This document shows positions 1 to 6,316 of a stretch of 37,413 nt of DNA, piece after piece. A program made the translations under genes and the position numbers. The notes under the pieces were generated by a model. The model worked only from the letters and a program-made list of their open reading frames with translations. It searched no databases and had not been told where the DNA came from. Every line of letters starts with the position of its first letter. Positions within the stretch are counted from its first letter, which is position 1. Source of the stretch: Acetobacter fallax. Its GTDB lineage: Bacteria > Pseudomonadota > Alphaproteobacteria > Acetobacterales > Acetobacteraceae. The stretch lies in NCBI RefSeq assembly GCF_011516735.1, contig NZ_WOSX01000033.1:1-37413 (forward strand), read 5' to 3'.

Positions 1-159
1 CTTGCCTCCCGTGCGCACTGGCACGCAGAACGCACTCATCGGAACCCGCTCAACGGCTGCGACAATGAAATGCGCCATATCGTCAGCAGGAAGCCACGAC
101 TTCAGATCAGGCGGCAGAAGATACGGCTGAGACCGGTCAGACGGGATGAAGCTGCTCAT
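1..159 (-). CDS. IS1182-like transposase, N-terminal part, runs off the left edge
   Basis: A minus-strand reading frame starts with ATG at 157-159 and stays open for 53 codons to the window edge. The protein begins MSSFIPSDRSQPYLLPPDLK and continues with a WLPADDMAHFIV segment and a C-terminal VPVRTGGK. From memory this is the typical amino terminus of IS1182-type DDE transposases (DUF772 region), which cut and paste their own element. Only the N-terminal domain is visible, so the catalytic residues cannot be checked and it is not known whether the gene is intact. The 3' part and the right-hand end of the element lie outside the window. The start is supported by the match to the usual family N-terminus rather than by a strong ribosome site. 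Confidence 0.72.
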   Translation of the reverse strand, partial: MSSFIPSDRSQPYLLPPDLKSWLPADDMAHFIVAAVERVPMSAFCVPVRTGGK

Positions 160-289
160 CTCACCACCTTACAACCTTACCCCTTCACAGGGTACCCCAA
201 CCCGACAGGCTGCTAGGGTAAGGACCTGTTAATCCGTTATATTCATTGGAAATCAGTGATTCACAGGCAGTCGTAGAGGAGCGAACACT

Positions 290-943
290 GTGAGTGTTGT
301 GTTTTTGCTATCCGAGCGTCAGATAGAGCGGATTAAGCCTTATTTTCCGCTGGCGCACGGTGTTCCGCGGGTAGATGACACGGCGTGTTCTGAGTGGGAT
401 CGTTTACGTGATCCGCAACGGGCTTCAGTGGAAAGATGCCCCGAAAGCGTATGGCCCGCACAAGACACTCTACAACCGGTTCATTCGCTGGAGCCACCTG
501 GGCGTCTTCGACCGGATTTTCGTGCTCTGAGTGAGAAAGCTGGCCTGAATTCAAAGCTTCATGCTGTTTGTGATGGTCAGGGACGGCCTGTCCGGCTCCA
601 TCTGACCGCAGGGCAGGTCAGTGATTTCAAAGGAGCCGATGTTCTGCTGGCGGATCTTCCGGATGAAACACAAGAAGTCATCGGGGACCGGGGATACGAC
701 AGCAACCGGATCAGGCAGGGCCTCACAGATCGAAATATTACAGGCGGCACTCCACCGAAGAAAAATCGGAAATCAAAGCGGCCTTACGGCTGACATCTCT
801 GCAAAAAGCGCCATCACGTCGAAAACATGTTCGCAAAGCTTAAAGACTGGCGGCGTGTGGCAACCCGATATGACAGACGCGCTCATACCTTCATGTCCGC
901 AATTCATATTGCTGCAGTTTTCGTCTTCTATCTCAAAGAATGA
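290..943 (+). pseudogene. Decayed IS5-family (IS427-type) transposase
   Basis: Pieces of one transposase occur in order but in different frames. The first 30 residues (SERQIERIKPYFPLAHGVPR) are in the frame starting GTG at 290. The next block (RNGLQWKDAPKAYGPHKTLY and RFIRWSHLGVFDRIF) is one frame away. A segment around the first catalytic Asp appears to be deleted. The block GLNSKLHAVCDGQGRP to IGDRGYDSNRI returns to the first frame. The C-terminal block (KKRHHVENMFAKLKDWRR to FYLKE) needs a further frame change and ends at TGA 941-943. At least two frameshifts and an internal deletion make it inactive. The order and motifs match IS5-family transposases of the IS427 type common in acetic acid bacteria. 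The ends of the element are unclear; a GGAC motif at 223 and GTCC near 944 are possible termini. Confidence 0.85.
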
Positions 944-1054
944 GTCCGGAGCCTGGGTGGCCGCCCAGGCTGAACGGCCCTTTATCACTTACCGCGAAGG
1001 AAAAGTCATAAGACAAGCCCTGAGGCTCTTTCCCCATGTTCCAGCCTCGACGCG

Positions 1055-1083
1055 GGTTGGCAGAGCCGCGATCTCTGCCAACC
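1055..1083. other. Perfect 11-bp stem hairpin
   Basis: The arms GGTTGGCAGAG (1055-1065) and CTCTGCCAACC (1073-1083) are perfect inverted repeats around a 7-nt loop. It lies in the 254-base gap between the dead transposase and the shikimate dehydrogenase-like gene. No T-run follows on either strand, so an intrinsic terminator is unlikely. It could be a leftover of an insertion-sequence end or a structured RNA. A smaller hairpin, GCCTGGG/CCCAGGC at 951-970, directly follows the transposase remnant. Confidence 0.5.
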
Positions 1084-1149
1084 ATCACACGCAGAAGCCG
1101 GTTCTGAAAACCACAGCCAGTTTTGCATCCTGCCTCCAGAAAAAGCATT

Positions 1150-1171
1150 CTGAGGAAATTATTTTCCTCAG
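1150..1171. promoter_or_regulatory. Palindrome upstream of the aroE-like gene
   Basis: The arms CTGAGGAAA (1150-1158) and TTTCCTCAG (1163-1171) form a perfect 9-bp inverted repeat with a TTAT centre, 26 bases before the start codon at 1198. The AT-rich centre, the position and the lack of a terminator tail suggest a dimeric repressor operator or a structured leader. The role is inferred and no regulator was identified. Confidence 0.35.
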
Positions 1172-1197
1172 CCAGCCCTGAAAGCGGGAACCTCCGG

Positions 1198-1992
1198 ATG
1201 ACACCCATCAGCGGAAAAACAAAACTCTTCGCCACACTCGGCCACCCGGTCACCCACGTTCTGACCCCGCAAAAACTCAATACCCTGTTCGCCAAACGTC
1301 ATTATGACGGCGTCATGGTCCCGGTCGGCATCGCCCCGGGCCAGGATCTCGCCACCTTTGCCGCCAGCATCAGAGTCATGCAAAACTTCGGTGGCGCCGT
1401 CGTGACCGTCCCCCATAAAACGGCCATCGTCTCTCTCTGCGACCGCCTCTCCCACCGGGCCGAAGCCGCCGGAGCCGTCAATGTCCTCCGCCGCGAAGCT
1501 GACAGCAGCCTCACGGGAGACCTCCTCGACGGTGTCGGCTTCGTCAACGGCCTGAAAAACGCCGGAGAAGTCATCAAAGACCGCCGCATCTTCCTGGCCG
1601 GAGCCGGAGGCGCCGCTCTGGCTATCGCTTTCGCCCTCGCCGAAGCCGACGCAGCTCACATCACCATCACCAACCGCTCACAGGACAAACTCGACGACCT
1701 CACAACACGCCTGAAAAAATCTTTCCCTGACCTTTCTATTTCGCAAAATGGTAACCCGGATAAACACGATATCGTCATCAACGCCACCTCTCTTGGCCTG
1801 CGTGAAAACGATCCTCTCCCTGTCGATCCGGCCCATCTCCATCCGCCGATGCTCGTCGCTGAAGTGGTCATGGTCCCCGAACAGACGCCACTCCTGAAAG
1901 CCGCCAGCCAGGCTGGCTGCCGCACCCATTCGGGACGTCACATGCTGGCTGGCCAGCTCTCGGCAATTTTCGATTTTCTGACAGCAGAATAG
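1198..1992 (+). CDS. Shikimate dehydrogenase-family protein (AroE paralogue)
   Basis: The 264-residue protein has the usual AroE length and two-domain plan. Family enzymes reduce 3-dehydroshikimate, or related cyclohexane carboxylates such as quinate, with NAD(P)H in the cytoplasm. The N-terminal domain holds GHPVTHVLTP (15-24), VTVPHK with the catalytic-type Lys74, and GDLLDGVGF with Asp111. A Rossmann loop GAGGAA lies at about 135-140, followed by TNRSQDK. INATSLG and a late MLAGQL motif are also present. In canonical AroE the segment is HSxSP, with two serines that hold the shikimate carboxylate; here it reads HVLTP, so the first serine is Val21 and the second Thr23. This points to a paralogue with a shifted substrate rather than the aromatic-pathway enzyme. 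ATG 1198 is chosen because the domain begins there; the frame is open upstream but that part has no family similarity, and no strong Shine-Dalgarno is seen. Confidence 0.85.
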   Translation: MTPISGKTKLFATLGHPVTHVLTPQKLNTLFAKRHYDGVMVPVGIAPGQDLATFAASIRVMQNFGGAVVTVPHKTAIVSLCDRLSHRAEAAGAVNVLRREADSSLTGDLLDGVGFVNGLKNAGEVIKDRRIFLAGAGGAALAIAFALAEADAAHITITNRSQDKLDDLTTRLKKSFPDLSISQNGNPDKHDIVINATSLGLRENDPLPVDPAHLHPPMLVAEVVMVPEQTPLLKAASQAGCRTHSGRHMLAGQLSAIFDFLTAE

Positions 1993-2026
1993 TACCCTGA
2001 CCCGGAACGGATACCGACCCACGCTG

Positions 2027-2266
2027 TCATTTCCCCCAGCGCCACCGCCAGCCACCTTCGGTTTTCCGGGCCGCAATGGCCCCGAAAATCACTGTTGCTC
2101 CAAAAATACCCAGACTCTGCTCCAGACCGGAGACCAGAGCGATAATGACCAGCACAACACCGAAGAAGGAAAGCAGAAGCACCCAGCCCTGCCACGCAAC
2201 AGGCCAGCCCGCTCCATAACCAAATTGCTTTGGCGCAAACCAGGGTTTCGACACGCGACCCGTCAT
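2027..2266 (-). CDS. Small conserved membrane protein
   Basis: This 79-residue protein starts at ATG 2264-2266, which has a clear GGAGGA ribosome site seven or eight bases upstream. The N-terminus carries FAPKQFGYGAGWPVAWQGW, a signature seen in small uncharacterised alphaproteobacterial proteins. A hydrophobic stretch of about 40 residues (LLLSFFGVVLVIIALVSGL and the following segment) suggests two closely spaced transmembrane helices. The basic tail ends RKTEGGWRWRWGK. It lies convergent to the aroE-like gene, 34 bases from that gene's stop. An upstream TTG start in the same frame would add 23 residues but lacks a ribosome site and family similarity. The function is unknown. Confidence 0.75.
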   Translation of the reverse strand: MTGRVSKPWFAPKQFGYGAGWPVAWQGWVLLLSFFGVVLVIIALVSGLEQSLGIFGATVIFGAIAARKTEGGWRWRWGK

Positions 2267-2399
2267 GGAAACGGTCCTCCGCAAAAACAGCCATCTCTTT
2301 ACCCAGACTGCCTGTTTTTTCTCATTACACGCCACAAAAATCGCGGCAGAGTATCGATTGTCAGAAATTATGAAGCTCAGCGCGAGCCCGGCAGGGAAC

Positions 2400-2640
2400 T
2401 CAGGACTTTGCCCTGGAACGCACCAGATGTCGCAGACCTTTGGAAGCCATTTTTATTATCAACAGATCGGGGTGAAGGGGCATCGTGTGCAGCACGCCTT
2501 CGCGTGACGACCCCAGCCAGGTCCGGGCAGAGCCCGGTTTTCCACTAACCCTTTGAAAAATCACAGATCAGCACGTAACGCGAACAGAGCTTTCGGAAAC
2601 CAGTCTGTTGATCCACAAATCAGGGTGCAGAGAGCCCCGT
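2400..2640. repeat. Interspersed intergenic repeat, modules A and B, plus orientation
   Basis: The 506-base gap between the small membrane protein and msrA is largely filled by two repeat modules. Module A (about 2400-2540) runs from TCAGGACTTTGCCCTGGAAC through CAGACCTTTGGAA to GTCCGGGCAGAGCCCGG. Module B (about 2551-2640) contains CACGTAACGCGAACAGAGC. The same modules recur near 3386, 6208, 21093, 34889 and, in part, near 12898 and 37292. Module A ends in a small GC-rich palindrome (CCGGGC/GCCCGG type). No coding signal was seen in 2267-2399. Confidence 0.7.
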
Positions 2641-2772
2641 TCCCCCGCCAGGTCCAACACCTCACCCTTGACCCGCCTCCCCCAAACCCCCAGTTTTTCA
2701 GAGGCCCGCCCTCCGACGGAGCCACGGGAACAGCAGCACCCACGCCACACCCATCAGACGAGCAACCGCACC

Positions 2773-3327
2773 ATGACCACCACCACGCCAGCCTCCCAAA
2801 CCAGAACCGCTATCCTCGGCGCCGGCTGCTTCTGGTGCGTCGAAGCCGTCTACCTCTCCATCAAAGGCGTCCTCTCTGCCCGCTCCGGCTACGCCGGCGG
2901 TCATACCGAACACCCCACTTACGAACAGGTCTGCACCGGCAAAACCGGCCACGCCGAAGTCGTCGAAATTACCTTCGACCCCGCCATCATCTCCTACGCC
3001 CAGCTCCTGCGCATCTTCTTTACCCTTCACAACCCGACCACCCTCAATCGCCAGGGCAACGACGTAGGCACCCAGTACCGCTCCGTCATCTTCTGCGCCG
3101 ACGAAGCCCAGCACAAAACCGCCACAGAAGTCCGAAGTGAAATCGAAAAATCGAACCTATGGGACGCCCCCCTCGTCACACAGATCGAACCGCTCACCAC
3201 CTTCTGGGCTGCCGAAGCCAAACATGAAGATTACTTCGCTCGGAATCCCGGCAACCCTTACTGCCAGGCCGTCGTCGCCCCCAAAGTCCTGAAAATGCGA
3301 AAAACTTTCGCGGAATTGCAGAAATAA
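2773..3327 (+). CDS. msrA: Peptide-methionine (S)-S-oxide reductase MsrA
   Basis: This 184-residue cytoplasmic enzyme reduces the S form of methionine sulfoxide in oxidised proteins using thioredoxin. The signature GAGCFWC lies at residues 16-22, with Cys19 the catalytic cysteine. It is followed by VKG-type SIKGVLSARSGYAGGH, the YEQVCTGKTGHAEVVEI block and RQGNDVGTQYRS, all in the expected order. A late Cys in NPYCQAVVAPKV can act as resolving cysteine. ATG 2773 is used because the family N-terminus lies just downstream. The frame is open further upstream, but that sequence is repeat-derived and unrelated to MsrA. The gene stands alone between repeats and has no obvious partner msrB in the window. 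Confidence 0.95.
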   Translation: MTTTTPASQTRTAILGAGCFWCVEAVYLSIKGVLSARSGYAGGHTEHPTYEQVCTGKTGHAEVVEITFDPAIISYAQLLRIFFTLHNPTTLNRQGNDVGTQYRSVIFCADEAQHKTATEVRSEIEKSNLWDAPLVTQIEPLTTFWAAEAKHEDYFARNPGNPYCQAVVAPKVLKMRKTFAELQK

Positions 3328-3385
3328 TAGCTATACGAACAGATGGTCTTGCCTTTGACCTGTGTGAGGCCGGGAGGTGCGGGAC

Positions 3386-3539
3386 TGGCAGGGCTCTGCC
3401 CTGGAACCCGGCAAAGGCTCGCTTTTGCAAACCGTTTTATGATCAGCAAACCGGGGTGCAGAAGCCTGCGGTCCCTGCCGGGTCCGGGCTGAGCCCGGAT
3501 ACTCTTATCGACAGGTCAGTCTTCACAGCCTCTGGTATA
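3386..3539. repeat. Interspersed repeat, long copy, plus orientation
   Basis: This copy runs from TGGCAGGGCTCTGCCCTGG through GGCAAAGGCTCG, TTTGCAAACCG and CGGGGTGCAGAAGCCTGCGG to GGGTCCGGGCTGAGCCCGG, then on to a unique tail ending CACAGCCTCTGGTATAA. Nearly the same roughly 154 bases, tail included, occur in opposite orientation at 34889-35041. Each copy borders a dead transposase. It fills the gap between msrA and the ISXO2-like remnant. Confidence 0.8.
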
Positions 3540-3552
3540 ACGTGTTGATCGT

Positions 3553-4060
3553 TTATGGCTGTTGGCAGGCGATGAGGATTGTTTCTGGAGTGAGTGCGGC
3601 GCCGGGTGCCTCGATCATGCGTCTCCATGCGAGAATAGCTCGCGAGATATTTTGTGGCGACGCCTTTGACGCGCCGCACCCAGTCCCTGAACCTGCTGTG
3701 AGAGGCGTTGACGTTCTGGATGTGGAAGGCGTGATCCCTGACCCGTTCACCTGCAGCAGGATTGACGGCTTCATGATGAATACCTGCCTCACGTGCGATG
3801 CGGGCATAGACGGCGGCGGTGTCAGTGCAGAGAACGGCATCGGCAGCCAGCATGGGTCTGATGGCTTGGGCTGAAGATGAATCTTTCGGGCTCTGAAGTC
3901 CATATTTTGCAGATGTATTCACAGAGTGTGAGGCCGTGCGGTGTCTCGGGCGAAGCTTGCCATCGCTGTATTGCTGCTCGCACCGCGTGCCTGGTCGTGG
4001 CGCTACCACGACGTATCTCTGTCCCACAGGGCTTCCTTTCACTCGCGTGAAAATAATGCA
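3553..4060 (-). pseudogene. ISXO2-like (IS1595 family) transposase remnant
   Basis: Minus-strand fragments match the C-terminal two thirds of an ISXO2-like DDE transposase. Reading from about 4060 downwards, HYFHASERKP corresponds to the DETxF...SEKG start of the catalytic domain. It is followed by VLCTDTAAVYARIAREAG with the second acidic residue, then HHEAVNPAAGERVRDHAFHI and FRDWVRRVKGVATKYLASY. A frame change then leads into AWRRMIEAPGAALTPETILI and a stop near 3553. The start is missing and there are at least two frameshifts, so the gene is dead. The terminal repeats were not found. Confidence 0.75.
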
Positions 4061-4123
4061 CCATCAAACCCCGGCACCAAACAACGGGTTTTACCCATGC
4101 CAAAAGTCAGGCCTTTTTTGAAC

Positions 4124-6085
4124 TCATTTACCTGTGGCCGGAACAACAGGCAGAAGCACGGACGTGGCTGCCGCGCCGCCGCGATGGATGCTCTGGGTTG
4201 CCCTGATGTAATCGGCTGGCTTCGCGTCGAAGATGTTTTCGACATAGTGCTGCGGGTTGCGGTCATAGAGCGGAAACCAAGAGGACTGGATCTGGACCAT
4301 GATCCGGTGACCTTTTGCAAAGACATGGTTCACGCCGGGGAGAGTGAAGCGGTAGTGCTCGGTTTTGTTCGCTTCGATCGGGGAGGGCTGTGAGAAGCTT
4401 TTGCGGTAGCGGCCCCGGAAGATGTCCATGGAGACGGCGAGTTCGTAGCCGCCCATGTCGGGGGTGTCGGCGGTTGTGGGCAGGTTTACGTCGATGAGTT
4501 TGACGACCCAGTCTGAGTCCGTGCCGGTTGTGGCGGCGTAGAGGTCGGCGACGGGGGAGCCGCTGACGGTGACGGGAGCGTCGAGCGGAGCTGTTTCGTA
4601 GGTCAGGACGTCGGGGCGGGATTCGGCTTCACGCTGATCCTGGACGAGCCATGGTTTCCATTTCGCGCTTTCGCTGAAGGCGAAGGGGCGGTGCACGAAG
4701 GGGGCCGGGTGGGCCGGGTCGGAGATATAGGTGTCGGCGGCGTCGGTGGCGGGACGTGTGAAGGAGAGGCTGTTACCGGCGGAGAGGTAGAGCGGTCTGA
4801 GGGGGGCGTTGCAGCCGGTTTCGCAGGCGAGGGGCCATTTCGCGTAGCGGTCCCAGCGCTGGAGGCCGGTGTTGTAGATGATGGCGGATGGCAGGGTGAC
4901 GGCGGGGGCGCCGGGCTTCAGATACTGATCGAAGAAGGGGCGGAAGACGTCGCGGCGGTATTGTTCGGCGGTGTCGCCTTCGAAGGCGAGGGGACCGAGG
5001 GCGGAGCCGTTATAGTTGACGCCGCTGTGGCGCCAGGGGCCCATGACGAGAGTGTTGGGCACTGATCCGGCGGTGGCTTTGAGGGCCTCCCAGGAATGGA
5101 TGGCGCCCCACATGTCTTCCTGATCCCACAGGCCCTGTTCCCAGAGCGTGGGGACGGTGGGTTTGCGTTTTGCGAGCAGTTTGTCGAGGGCCTGTTCCTG
5201 CCAGAACTGATCGTAGGCGGGGTGGGCGTGCATGCGCTGCCAGAAGGGGAACTGGTCGAGGCCGGCCTTTTGCGCGAAGGCTTCCGTGGAGCCTGCTTTC
5301 AGGAAGTTGGTGTAGTCGTCACGATCGATACGGGGGATGGAGTCGCTTTCGCCGCGCACGGTCATCTGTGAGGTGAAGTAATCGAGGCTCCCCTGGCGGA
5401 AGGCGCCGTAATGGAACCAGTCATCGCCCATCCATCCGTCGACCATGGGGCTTTCGGGGGCGGCGACTTTGAGGGCGGGGTGCGGGTCGAGGAGGGCCAT
5501 CACGACGGTGAAGCCTTCGTAGGAGGAGCCGGTCATGCCGACGCGCCCGTTGGATTCGGGGGTGTTTTTCACCAGCCAGTCGATGGTGTCCCAGGCGTCG
5601 GTGGTTTCATCGGTGCTGGTGGGGTTGAGGGGGCCGCGCGGGGGGCGGGTCATGACGTAGTCGCCTTCGGAGCCGTATTTGCCACGGATGTCCTGGAAGA
5701 CGCGGATGTAGCCGCCTTCGACGAAGACGTCGTCGCCCTGGGGCAGGAGGTTGCGCATCGTGAAGGCGTTGGGGGTGCGGCTGGCGCGTTCTTTAGCGTG
5801 GTAGGGGGTGCGGGTGAGGAGAATGGGGGCGCTTTTCGCGCTCTTTGGGATGACGATGACGGTGTAGAGTTTCACGCCGTCGCGCATGGGGATCATGGCT
5901 TCGCGTTTGATGTAGTCGCGCTGGTCGGTGGGGAAGGTGACGTGCGGGGGGATGTCGTTTCCGGTCTGGACGAGCAGCGGGTCTGGCTGGGCGGCGTGTG
6001 CAGTGCTGCTGAGGGCTGCGGTCAGCGGGAGCAGGGCTGCGAGGGCAAGTGTGGTTTTGCGGTGTGCCGGGCGTGGGTGGTTCAT
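4124..6085 (-). CDS. aehA: Secreted alpha-amino acid ester hydrolase (CocE/NonD family)
   Basis: This 653-residue serine hydrolase cleaves or transfers the acyl group of alpha-amino acid esters and amides; relatives from Acetobacter turbidans and Xanthomonas act on beta-lactam side chains. A signal peptide is visible (TTLALAALLPLTAALSSTAHA-type core, cut near residue 31), so it should be periplasmic or exported. The alpha/beta-hydrolase domain shows Tyr95 in TRTPYHA (oxyanion hole), the nucleophile elbow GSSYEG with Ser188, Asp321 in LWDQEDMWG and His353 in GPWRHSG. The extra acidic residues Glu323 and Asp324 match the carboxylate cluster that binds the substrate's amino group in true ester hydrolases. 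A jelly-roll C-terminal domain follows, with QIQSSWFPLYDRNPQ near the end. Length and motifs fit an intact enzyme. It is a monocistronic minus-strand gene with the repeat at 6208-6305 upstream. Confidence 0.88.
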   Translation of the reverse strand: MNHPRPAHRKTTLALAALLPLTAALSSTAHAAQPDPLLVQTGNDIPPHVTFPTDQRDYIKREAMIPMRDGVKLYTVIVIPKSAKSAPILLTRTPYHAKERASRTPNAFTMRNLLPQGDDVFVEGGYIRVFQDIRGKYGSEGDYVMTRPPRGPLNPTSTDETTDAWDTIDWLVKNTPESNGRVGMTGSSYEGFTVVMALLDPHPALKVAAPESPMVDGWMGDDWFHYGAFRQGSLDYFTSQMTVRGESDSIPRIDRDDYTNFLKAGSTEAFAQKAGLDQFPFWQRMHAHPAYDQFWQEQALDKLLAKRKPTVPTLWEQGLWDQEDMWGAIHSWEALKATAGSVPNTLVMGPWRHSGVNYNGSALGPLAFEGDTAEQYRRDVFRPFFDQYLKPGAPAVTLPSAIIYNTGLQRWDRYAKWPLACETGCNAPLRPLYLSAGNSLSFTRPATDAADTYISDPAHPAPFVHRPFAFSESAKWKPWLVQDQREAESRPDVLTYETAPLDAPVTVSGSPVADLYAATTGTDSDWVVKLIDVNLPTTADTPDMGGYELAVSMDIFRGRYRKSFSQPSPIEANKTEHYRFTLPGVNHVFAKGHRIMVQIQSSWFPLYDRNPQHYVENIFDAKPADYIRATQSIHRGGAAATSVLLPVVPATGK

Positions 6086-6207
6086 CGCGGTGTGTGTTCC
6101 ATGCTCTTTGTGTTTTTTACTGAACTGGTGCCCGTGATTTACAGCGGGCGGATGTATCTTTGTTGCCCTGTTTCAGGGGGGGAATAAAGGTCTGTCGGCA
6201 GGATTGC

Positions 6208-6305
6208 GTGGCTCTGCCCCGCGCTCTGGCAGGGACCGCAGGCCCCTGCACTCCGATTTGTGTTTATGAAAGCCTTTGCAAAAGTCTGTGACCTTTGTCG
6301 GTCAT
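6208..6305. repeat. Interspersed repeat, module A, minus orientation
   Basis: This diverged copy reads CTCTGGCAGGGACCGCAGG, then CCCCTGCACTCCGATT, then GCCTTTGCAAAAGTCTGTGA and ACCTTTGTCGG. It matches the reverse complement of module A seen at 2400 and the minus copy at 21093-21204. It lies between valS and the ester hydrolase gene and covers most of that 231-base gap. Confidence 0.65.
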
Positions 6306-6316
6306 CACCGGCAGCT

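Noticed and set aside
2553..3140. 195-codon Arg/Pro/His-rich plus-strand frame
   Set aside because: It overlaps msrA in another frame and has no family pattern; msrA is clear.
5411..6187. 258-codon plus-strand open frame and similar ones at 4691-5371
   Set aside because: Antisense to the ester hydrolase, low-complexity GC-driven composition, no family similarity.
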